From Akkermansia biwaensis (lineage in GTDB: Bacteria > Verrucomicrobiota > Verrucomicrobiia > Verrucomicrobiales > Akkermansiaceae): a stretch of 64,000 bases of DNA. Of this stretch, positions 56,494 through 64,000 are shown piece after piece. The stretch spans positions 434,001-498,000 of the forward strand of contig NZ_AP025943.1 in the NCBI RefSeq assembly GCF_026072915.1. Reading direction: 5' to 3'. Below the pieces are notes generated by a model, which worked only from the letters and a program-made list of their open reading frames with translations, ran no database searches and had not been told where the DNA came from. The translations under genes were made by a program, and so were the position numbers. Within the stretch, counting starts at the first letter, position 1; every line of letters begins with the position of its first letter.

Positions 56494-57495
56494 TTAATAA
56501 ATACGATTTTTAAGAATTTCATGTATTTCTCTAGTAATACAGAACATACAACATTCTGCTGTGCACTTTATCACACCATTATTACTATATCTAATATAAA
56601 TACTCAAAGAATTGCATAGCATATCTATATAAAAAGGCAGGGAATTTTCATCATAATCACGATATCCCAATGTAAAACAAAAACTCTTGCCATTCCTGGT
56701 GAGTTCATAAAATTCCATCTCCCTGTACACACCCTCTAATAACTTCATATTCTCTAAAAATACGTCACTTCCTACATCGGGAATTTTAGGATTATTGTTC
56801 TCCCGGATCCTCAACGTTTCAAATAGCCGGATCAGGGTTTCATATAACTTGGGAGATAAATCACATTCCACCCTTCTTTGAAATGGAGTACACTCACGCT
56901 CTTTCAGAAATAACAAATATTTTGCTACAAGCGTAGAAAACTGTTCAGGGCTTTTGAGAATGGAAGCATCCACCCCACGTTTCCACCAATCAACAGACAA
57001 CTTATCGTTACAGGAAACTCCGCCGGATGTTCGAGAAATGGAATGTTCAATCATATCTTCCAACTGGCCTTCCAAAATAGAACCTACAGACCAATTGGTG
57101 TGCTTTCGGTCAAAGTAACTGAAATACTCGCCCGGATATTCCACAATAATCAGATATGCCTTATCCTTTCTGACTCCAATATAGGTTGTATTCTCACTCT
57201 TCGGGTTGCAATGCACAATGCCAATACTGTCCCGTGCATTAAATTGACCCACATCACCAGAAACAGAATATTCGGAACCCTCCAGATAGAGGGGGTGAGA
57301 TTCCGTTTTAGGAAGCATATCTACCAACAAGAATTTGAATATAGCCTGACTCCTGGCTATTGCTAATACGATCTCCTTGTTTTGCTCTACTACATTCTCC
57401 TCCTTCTTTCCTGATACGTTTTCTTCTCCATGAGAGAGAAAAGTACCGAAAAGAAAAAGGCCGCAGAAGAGTATATATACTACACTGGATTTCAT
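56494..57495 (-). CDS. Exported protein coupled to the Rhs gene, possible partner or immunity protein
   Basis: A 333-residue protein with a signal peptide (MKSSVVYILFCGLFLFGTFL). The mature part has several Cys (SLSIYIRYSNNGVIKCTAEC near the end) and mixed alpha/beta composition. I recognise no family. Its ATG overlaps the Rhs stop codon in ATGA (57492-57495), so the two are translationally coupled. That position is where Rhs immunity genes normally lie. Against a cytoplasmic immunity role, it is exported, which would only suit a toxin acting in the periplasm. An accessory role is equally possible. A terminator follows. Confidence 0.6.
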   Translation of the reverse strand: MKSSVVYILFCGLFLFGTFLSHGEENVSGKKEENVVEQNKEIVLAIARSQAIFKFLLVDMLPKTESHPLYLEGSEYSVSGDVGQFNARDSIGIVHCNPKSENTTYIGVRKDKAYLIIVEYPGEYFSYFDRKHTNWSVGSILEGQLEDMIEHSISRTSGGVSCNDKLSVDWWKRGVDASILKSPEQFSTLVAKYLLFLKERECTPFQRRVECDLSPKLYETLIRLFETLRIRENNNPKIPDVGSDVFLENMKLLEGVYREMEFYELTRNGKSFCFTLGYRDYDENSLPFYIDMLCNSLSIYIRYSNNGVIKCTAECCMFCITREIHEILKNRIY

Positions 57496-60400
57496 TCGCT
57501 TTTTCTTTTTTCTCCGTTTACAAATATTTCTCTTGTCTTCCTTGTTTTATGATCAAAAACACTTCTTGTTATTATCCCCTTACTATTTCTTGAAATAACA
57601 GCATAGTCAATACCAGGAGGAATTTTATAATCTGGATGCATTTTTATTTTAAGATGTGGAGGAGGAAACCCTAATATAGCCACCTGCTTGTCTGCATCAC
57701 TTACTCTAGGATTACCATTCACATGGCAATGAACTCCCGCTACCATTTTATCTTCTTTCTTACAAGGTGGTGCTGTCTGCATTGCCATATTGTCATGGTT
57801 TCCTGGTGAGGATACTTTGGCTAGATAAAATTTTCCTGATTTGGAATCACAACAAACTCTTAATCCAAACTCACGCGTAGTGGGAGCAGACATGCGCGGC
57901 TCACCAGTATTATTTCTATTTTTATAATCCTGGTATTCCTTTAATTGCTGATTATAAAATGAATCAGAAGCCTGCTGCACAACTTCCATTCCAGCAAGAA
58001 TGGCATCTTCAAGATCATCATACAATTGCGAAGCAAGTCCAAGAACATCTATACATGAATTAATTTTATTGTTAACAAATCCATATAGAAATTCACCACC
58101 TTCTTCACCAATCAGGTCCCTGGAAATCCATCTTCCATCCTGCGGATTGTAATGGCGGTAATTGTAGTAGATCAGCCCCAGGTCATCATCTCGGTATTCG
58201 CTGGAATAACGGAACGGCATTGATGAGGCCCAGGCACCTTCCTCTGTCAAGGTTTCTCCGTAGGGCGTGTACTCAAACCTCGCCTGCCGGGTTCCCGACG
58301 CGTCGTACAGGGCGCTCACACTCTTGAGCAGGTCGTGCGCCGCATAGCGCGTCCCCGCTACACTCTTGTCCGCGTTGTGCGTACACATGGCCAGCACGCG
58401 CGTCGCCACCGGTTCTGACGGATCCCAGAACCACGTGCCCAGCAAGGGCGGATTAGTCGTGTTTTGCGTACAGTCCATGCTCGCTATCATCAGATATCCC
58501 ATATAGGCAAACCTTGTGCGCTTGGTCAAGGTATTTCCATTGTATTCCACTTTTTCCACACGGCGCCCAAGGTAGTCGTACACGCATTCCACTCTTTTGC
58601 TTCCCTGCGTAAAGACAACCGGCCGATTATCCGCGTTATACTGGACAGACCAGGTTCCCGTGGAAGTGTTCACGCCGGTCTGGTTGCCATCGGCGTCATA
58701 CTCAGGCGTGAAGGGCGTTCCGGAACGTGTCATGGAAGTATATTGGTTCAGGTTATTGCTCTGGTAGGAGCTGGAAATCCCCTGTTCCGCCGCAGTCCGA
58801 CGATTGCCGATGTTGTCATAGGCATAACTGAAGGAGCCGCCCGCATTCATCGTGTCTCCTATTAATTCGCCACGACCGTTATAGGCGTACGAATGACGGC
58901 GTGCAATGACCGTGGAACCCACATAATCCTCCCGTACAGAGGGACGCCTCATATTGTTCCAGGTATAGGCATGCTTGAGTGCAGGTGTGGCAGGGGCACC
59001 TTTCACATAGGCCATGGAGATCGGTAGTGGAAGATTGGCATGATACGCCGTGTTCCTGACCAAGCCGTTCGGATAGGTCAAACTATTGAGCCAGCCCGTG
59101 ACCTCATCATACTCATAAGTAAAGGATGAACCATTGAACGACACGGCAGAAAGACGGTCTGCAGAATCGTACCCCATTAGGACCTGTTGCACCATTGTAC
59201 CATGGAGAGAAAGTGTATACCCGGATAAACGCCCCAAGGAATCACGCTGATAGGCAAGCACGCTTTCCGTTAAACCGGAAGTTACCTCCGACGCCACTTC
59301 TTCAAATCCGGCATATTCCACACTCCGGGAACCGGAAGCATCCTGAATAGTAGAAATACGCTCCCTTCTATCATAGGTGATAAATACGGAAGGCGTTCCA
59401 TCGCTATGCGTAACGGAACTCAACTTTCCTGTTATGTTATCGTACTCATATGTAGACACTACCCCTCGGGACTGCCTCCGGGTCACCACTCGTCCCCACT
59501 CATCATAAGTATAGGAAGTAAAGGATCCATCGGCATACGTTTTATTCAACAATATGTCCGAGATTGAATCATAATTCCAACGCGTTACATCCGCAGTGGA
59601 AGAAGGAATCGTATCAAGTGTGGCACTGGGGGAACGGTATGTATGCAAGGCTATAATATGGTCTCTGTCATCATATTCCCATTTCATGGGATAAACAGCC
59701 GTACCGTACCGGCAAGTCAACCGGCCCCGCAGATCATAAGAGGACCATGTTTGTTTTCCATCCGGCGCTGTAACACACTCCGGCAATCCCGTTGCGAAAT
59801 CATACACAGTCGTGGTTATTTTCCCATCTTCGTCCTTCCTATGTATTTCCCTCCCTCCAATATCACTGGCAATGACTGCATCTTTTCCGCGCGCATCCCG
59901 AACCGTTAGCGTATCTCCCACAGTACTGTAAATACGGCTGTATTTGGTCACGGCTCCATTCATATCCGTTGAACGTATAAGATCGTTGTTTAAAATCACC
60001 TCTTCTTCCTCACTCTCACAACCATCTTTTCCGCGTAAAACACGGATGTTGCCGTTTTCGTTATAAACTTTTTCCCAAGACCAGCGACCATATTTATCCC
60101 TATAAAGTGTCAGTGAATCAAGGGAAGACAAAACAGCCTCCTTCCGAGAAACGAGTTCGTAGGTACACTCCGTCCAATCTACCATCCCCGGTCTTTCAAG
60201 TATCTCACAGTGTTCCTTAAAAACCAATTGCGCAGTTTCCTGAGGAATTCCGGAAGGAACCATAGGCAACTTCCTGAAGCACGTACTAAAATAGCGACCC
60301 ACATACAGAGAAGGGTCATCCACAAAAAAACCTTTTTTTCTGCCTCTCAGATTTCCCAATTGATCATATTGACACCTGAACTCGATCCCATCCTGCATAG

Positions 60401-61574
60401 TCCCGCTTTCTATCAATCCCCTTGCATTGCGAACAAGAAGAAGCCTTGTACTGGTGTAAGGGTCGGTTGAGGAAACTGTTTTTTCATCCATAATAAGACG
60501 CCCCATTCCATCATATATAATACTTCCTATTTGCCTCCGATGGGAAGAATCCAAATAAATATACTTTCTAATTGCTGAGGTAAGGCTTCCTTCATACTCA
60601 TAATAACGCGCCTCACGTCCCGTACCGGATTCTTCAGCTACCAGGCCTGACGGTAAAAGCCTGGTAACCAGCGTAGCCCCCGTAGGCAAGGTTTCCGTTG
60701 TCGTCAAGCCATCCGGAGAATAAGAATACAAGGTTATCCTTCCCAATTCATCCGTACGTGATACAATACGTCCTAATAGATCATAAGTCGTAAAGACAGC
60801 GGTTGCTTTATCTCCCGTAGAATTTTTTACGGACAGAGTATTGCCTGCCCCATCATAGGTCATTTCCGTAATGGAGTCCGGACAGGTGGATGTCATTTCC
60901 ATCCCGTTCCAATTTTCCACCGGGACAGCGGAATCCCGTTCTATACATACCAAACGTTTGGCTCCGTCATAAATATAACGAGTCTGCAAGCCTCGTACAT
61001 CCGTTTCCCACCGAGGACCGGTACAACTCCATTCCGCCGAGGAATGCAGACCATTGGCGTAATCCGTCCGAATTACCCGGTGGGAATGATCATAAGTCAT
61101 CTGTTGAAAATCAACAGACACGAAATCGGAAGATACGTGGATCAGATGATCCGTAGCAATTTCATCCCCGTTTTCCGCATAGTAATGAACAGTTCTTGTG
61201 GAGTTGCCGGACACTATTACATGTTCGGCGCCCAATGTTTCCGTACATTTCCATGATGAGCCATATTCAGAACACAGGGCATATTCATAACGCCGCTCAG
61301 AACCATCCATGTTTACTTGCCTTTTAAGTCTTCCTTTTGCATAAATGCAGGATGGATGATCTACATACCATTCTGTTTTGGTTGGATTAGGATCAGCAAA
61401 TGGCCCTGCACAAGTTTGCACGGCTATCTTAGAATAAATACCCGTGGAATTTGTATAAGTATACGAGATATCATGTATTTTCTCTACCTTCGTTCCGTTT
61501 ACCAAACTCACGGTTTTGAACGTCAGCCTTCTATCACTGAATAATTCATCTGCATATGAATAGGAAGTTCTCAT
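57492..61574 (-). CDS. Rhs repeat protein (C-terminal 1360 residues) with JAMM/DUF4329-like tip
   Basis: A 1360-residue Rhs segment. It is rich in YD-type repeats (YDGAGNTLSVKNSTGDK, YSPDGLTTTETLP, YDELTGWL-like blocks) that form the toxin-holding shell. The Rhs core ends near residues 1150-1181 (RDLIGEEGGEFLYGFVNNK, IDVLGLAS). The variable 179-residue tip has TREFG (Glu1235), then GVHCHVNGNPRV (His1282, His1284) and SDAD (Ser1292, Asp1295). The pattern E...HxHx7SxxD is the JAMM metallopeptidase signature, as in DUF4329 tips. The ATG at 61574 has a good GGAGG site 7 bases upstream. The same frame is open before it, so the segment is the C-terminal part of a longer Rhs gene. Confidence 0.85.
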   Translation of the reverse strand: MRTSYSYADELFSDRRLTFKTVSLVNGTKVEKIHDISYTYTNSTGIYSKIAVQTCAGPFADPNPTKTEWYVDHPSCIYAKGRLKRQVNMDGSERRYEYALCSEYGSSWKCTETLGAEHVIVSGNSTRTVHYYAENGDEIATDHLIHVSSDFVSVDFQQMTYDHSHRVIRTDYANGLHSSAEWSCTGPRWETDVRGLQTRYIYDGAKRLVCIERDSAVPVENWNGMEMTSTCPDSITEMTYDGAGNTLSVKNSTGDKATAVFTTYDLLGRIVSRTDELGRITLYSYSPDGLTTTETLPTGATLVTRLLPSGLVAEESGTGREARYYEYEGSLTSAIRKYIYLDSSHRRQIGSIIYDGMGRLIMDEKTVSSTDPYTSTRLLLVRNARGLIESGTMQDGIEFRCQYDQLGNLRGRKKGFFVDDPSLYVGRYFSTCFRKLPMVPSGIPQETAQLVFKEHCEILERPGMVDWTECTYELVSRKEAVLSSLDSLTLYRDKYGRWSWEKVYNENGNIRVLRGKDGCESEEEEVILNNDLIRSTDMNGAVTKYSRIYSTVGDTLTVRDARGKDAVIASDIGGREIHRKDEDGKITTTVYDFATGLPECVTAPDGKQTWSSYDLRGRLTCRYGTAVYPMKWEYDDRDHIIALHTYRSPSATLDTIPSSTADVTRWNYDSISDILLNKTYADGSFTSYTYDEWGRVVTRRQSRGVVSTYEYDNITGKLSSVTHSDGTPSVFITYDRRERISTIQDASGSRSVEYAGFEEVASEVTSGLTESVLAYQRDSLGRLSGYTLSLHGTMVQQVLMGYDSADRLSAVSFNGSSFTYEYDEVTGWLNSLTYPNGLVRNTAYHANLPLPISMAYVKGAPATPALKHAYTWNNMRRPSVREDYVGSTVIARRHSYAYNGRGELIGDTMNAGGSFSYAYDNIGNRRTAAEQGISSSYQSNNLNQYTSMTRSGTPFTPEYDADGNQTGVNTSTGTWSVQYNADNRPVVFTQGSKRVECVYDYLGRRVEKVEYNGNTLTKRTRFAYMGYLMIASMDCTQNTTNPPLLGTWFWDPSEPVATRVLAMCTHNADKSVAGTRYAAHDLLKSVSALYDASGTRQARFEYTPYGETLTEEGAWASSMPFRYSSEYRDDDLGLIYYNYRHYNPQDGRWISRDLIGEEGGEFLYGFVNNKINSCIDVLGLASQLYDDLEDAILAGMEVVQQASDSFYNQQLKEYQDYKNRNNTGEPRMSAPTTREFGLRVCCDSKSGKFYLAKVSSPGNHDNMAMQTAPPCKKEDKMVAGVHCHVNGNPRVSDADKQVAILGFPPPHLKIKMHPDYKIPPGIDYAVISRNSKGIITRSVFDHKTRKTREIFVNGEKRKSE

Positions 61575-61589
61575 CTGGATACCTCCACA

Positions 61590-62858
61590 CTACGGTTCCG
61601 TTCGCTGAATCACATTTCCGCTGGAATCATACTCCATCTCCACCACGGAGCCGTCCGGGCGCGTTTCCCTGACACGTTTGCCATAATTGGAGGAAGAAGC
61701 GTCACTGCCGTATTCATACGTCCACGTCCTTTCCAGCGGTGTTCCGTACCCTTCCGTCCGGGAGACAAGCACATCCCCATACATACGGCGCTGGTACACC
61801 TCTTTTTCCGCGGAGCACAGCACGGCATTATCCGTTCCGGCCACGCCGGTGTAAACGTACTTGAATTTTTCCTGCGTGTCCGTGTAATAGCCGCCGGCCA
61901 CCATGGCCTGCCCGTTGGGTTCCTTGGCCACCACATATTCACTTCCCGGGGCCGGGCGGCACTGGGTCACAATGCTGATGGCATCATCCCCTTCCCCCTT
62001 GATCAGCGTAAGGTCGTCCGGATAAAGCCCGGCACGCCACTCGCTGGCGAAGCCGCCCGGTTCTTCAATGCGGAACGTCTGCAGCATCCTCTGGGCCACT
62101 TCCGGATGGTCTTCATCAACACCGCGGGCCACCAGAGTATCCTCTTCCAGGAAAGACCAGGAAAGCTTCCATGTCTTGATGGGAACGGCGTTATTGCGGA
62201 CGGTGTAGATACCGTCGTTGCGGCGCCCCGTCACATCCTCCGGAGCATACCAGTTGATGCGCTGGACGTCTCTCAGGTCCAGCAGGCCGTCCGTTTTATT
62301 CCAGACCTGTTTTAGGCTGTACCAGGAAAGAGAGTTGAAGGATTCAACTTCGGAAGAAGGCCTTGAGTCATTTTCCGACCAGACAACCTGTAATTCCTCA
62401 GCCAGTTCCGCAGCGGTAATTTTCACGCCCAGCGGTGTGATGATATGTTGTAACAAAGGGAAATTGGGACGGAACCGGATGATGGTCCCGTCTCCCAGCA
62501 CTTCCTCCAGATAGGCCGTGCCATCCACCGTGACGCGCCGCATCCTGTCGTTAAACTGCCCGGAACTCCCGTACGGCACGGCTGCACCCCCGGAGAGACT
62601 TGCCGAGGCAAAGTCGTAATAACGGGGAAAACCTCGTTCCGTCTTTACCACTGCCTGGGAAACATCGTCCGGCTCCGGACTGCCGCCGGAGACATTTGGA
62701 GCCTCCACCACTTCCAACCGCCGCTGGGAAACATGCTGGTACTGGAACGCCCTGCCCCAGCACAAGCTGGCATCCATCATATTCAAGTTCAGCATCAGAC
62801 GTCCTCCGCTCAATTCGGACCATTTGGCAAACCGTCCGAATTCAATGGAAAAATCCAC
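61590..62858 (-). pseudogene. N-terminal Rhs segment separated by an in-frame TAG
   Basis: A 422-codon segment starting at a GTG (62858) and ending in TAG at 61590-61592. It includes WSELSGGRLMLNLNMMDASL, GDGTIIRFRPNFPLLQHIIT and ends MEYDSSGNVIQRTEP. It is in the same frame as the C-terminal segment; between the TAG and the next ATG are only TGT GGA GGT ATC CAG. In relatives a Trp (TGG) is plausible here, which would be one base from TAG. The frame is also continuous upstream through another stop. Either a nonsense mutation or programmed read-through splits the protein. Confidence 0.75.
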
Positions 62859-62900
62859 GCTATTGTTATCCGTACTGGCCGTTCCCGAATCGCCTTCTCC

Positions 62901-63065
62901 TCAAGGGCACGGATATTCCGTTTCCGGCCCCACGGGGCTGACGGGGTACCAGGTGTTGGGCCACGGCATGGGGGAAAAATCATCATCAGAGGCCATGGCC
63001 GCAGGATAATGTTGAAGGTCTCCGGACTGTTCCGGAACTGGCAGGTAATTATCGTTTTTGTTCAT
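62901..63065 (-). pseudogene. First Rhs segment, ending at an in-frame TGA
   Basis: A 54-codon frame starting at an ATG (63065; MNKNDNYLPVPEQSGDLQHY). It ends at TGA (62901-62903) after EYPCP. The next codons in the same frame read GEGDSGTASTDNNSVDF, leading without break into the following segment. All three segments share one frame from 63065 to 57492 (5574 bases). The upstream stretch is not homologous to the glycosyltransferase-like gene 95 bases away. Confidence 0.65.
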
Positions 63066-63159
63066 CTTGCTTTTCGTTGAATGTTTGCATCCGCCGGGAA
63101 AAGTGGAAAAACGCCGCCGGGCCTTTCCCTGAACCCATTCCCGGAGAATACGGTTATTG

Positions 63160-63948
63160 TTATTCAGCGGCGGCCTCGGAATTATCGGAAGTGCGGGGAA
63201 CACCAAGCGTGCGGCGCAGGCACCTCATGACGGAAATCCGTGCAGAGCGCGCCACCTTGTCCTGGTAGCGCCGGCTCATGGAAACCACATCCATGTCCGC
63301 CAGGGATTCCGCAGACGGGAAAGTCATCCAGTTGTAATGTCCCCACAGGGGCCCTCCGGAGCCGCGCGTCCATGCCTTGGCGAGCAGCGGCGCTCCATCC
63401 GGGAACAAGGCGGTAAACGCCCCCAGCACCACCGCGCCTTCCGGACACTTCATCGTGGAGGAAGACTGTTCCAAATGCTGGAGGATGGCTTGCAAAACCG
63501 TGGGTTTCAAAGCATACAGTTCATTGCTCAGCAAACCGGAGCGCAGGCAGGTACCGCAGAGTCCGGAGCCGGAGCGTCCAAAATTCCTCAGGAAATCGGC
63601 GCACAGGACCAGATTGTCCGGTTTGGTGCGCACCAGCACATCCTCCGGATGCCGTATGGACTGGGCCATCAGGGAAAGGATGGAGACCGCATGGTCTGAA
63701 GACGTGTGCGTTTCTTTCAAAAGCTTCCATCCCACGGACAGGGGCCGCAGTACTTCCTTCACGGTCTGGGGGCACGGAGCCCGCTCGTCGTCCAGAACGA
63801 CAATGCCCGCTTCCGGAGTGCTCCAGCGGATGCATTGGACCGCCTCCACCAGCAGAGGGGCATTATTCGCTTTACAGGGAATGAAAAACGTCATTCCCGG
63901 CTGTTCCGCAGGCATACCCTGCGCAGATTCTGATATGGACTGATTCAT
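63160..63948 (-). CDS. GT-A-like protein of an unnamed family (copy 2)
   Basis: A 262-residue protein related to the product of 53548-54297. It starts with a GT-A-like fold (TFFIPCKANNAPLLVEAVQC and PEAGIVVLDDERAPCPQTV). VRTKPDNLVLCADFLRNFG follows, with the putative D-x-D region altered to KPDN. The two copies are only moderately alike outside these motifs. I used the ATG at 63948; a second ATG (residue 12) or third (residue 19) is possible. It lies just upstream of the Rhs locus on the same strand. The family and acceptor are unknown. Confidence 0.6.
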   Translation of the reverse strand: MNQSISESAQGMPAEQPGMTFFIPCKANNAPLLVEAVQCIRWSTPEAGIVVLDDERAPCPQTVKEVLRPLSVGWKLLKETHTSSDHAVSILSLMAQSIRHPEDVLVRTKPDNLVLCADFLRNFGRSGSGLCGTCLRSGLLSNELYALKPTVLQAILQHLEQSSSTMKCPEGAVVLGAFTALFPDGAPLLAKAWTRGSGGPLWGHYNWMTFPSAESLADMDVVSMSRRYQDKVARSARISVMRCLRRTLGVPRTSDNSEAAAE

Positions 63949-64000
63949 ATGGATGATGGTTCAATTGAAATGATGCCTCGCATCGGCTCCATTTCTCCCA

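Overview
The window looks like chromosomal DNA of a Verrucomicrobiota gut bacterium, most likely Akkermansia or a close relative. This is an inference from moderately high GC, weak Shine-Dalgarno signals, an SHD1-domain exported protease, two sialate-mutarotase-type kelch genes, an alpha-fucosyltransferase and an exosortase/EPS-style export operon. No 16S or other definitive marker is present. There is no rRNA, CRISPR array, integrase or intact insertion sequence. Four tRNA genes are present (Pro-TGG, Phe-GAA, Gly-TCC, Gly-CCC), all with encoded CCA.

Layout. 1-8.3 kb: edge of an unknown gene, malate dehydrogenase, UDP-glucose dehydrogenase, an outer-membrane barrel, tRNAs, a polytopic membrane protein, ribosomal protein L31 type B, TilS and a phosphotransacetylase-family protein. 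8.3-12 kb: a PHP histidinol phosphatase followed by a two-gene SGNH plus MBOAT O-acylation cassette. A decayed second copy of the phosphatase 3' end lies on the far side of the cassette. 12.9-16.5 kb: two kelch sialate-mutarotase-like genes, the second fused to an MFS transporter. 16.5-25.4 kb: exported metalloprotease, Mfd, TraB-like protein, Pgk, Gap, RuvA. 25.5-31.8 kb: a small DNA-binding protein, then a four-gene leftward polysaccharide-export operon (exported protein, beta-barrel, Wzc-type tyrosine kinase, Wza-type export protein). 31.9-41 kb: a PiT phosphate transporter with a PhoU-like tail, the GroEL, GroES and DnaK genes, and a two-domain GT4 glycosyltransferase plus LpxH-like phosphoesterase. 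41.2-41.4 kb: a 180-bp element with 13-bp inverted ends. 42.7-48.2 kb: a hypBFCDE nickel-hydrogenase maturation operon with no hydrogenase genes in view. 49.4-52.5 kb: hisS-aspS.

52.6-64 kb is an accessory region. It holds a 9-bp G-quadruplex-type minisatellite, a fucosyltransferase, an unusual GT-A-like family present twice (53.5 and 63.2 kb), a SufE-family protein, an AT-rich gene-free kilobase and a large Rhs locus. The Rhs reading frame is open for 5.57 kb apart from two in-frame stop codons. It ends in a JAMM/DUF4329-like C-terminal domain and overlaps by 4 bp (ATGA) an exported protein that could be its partner or immunity protein.

The candidates most worth following up are the Rhs locus with its in-frame stops and JAMM tip, the mutarotase-MFS fusion, the O-acylation cassette bracketed by phosphatase 3' ends, and the GT4-LpxH-like fusion.
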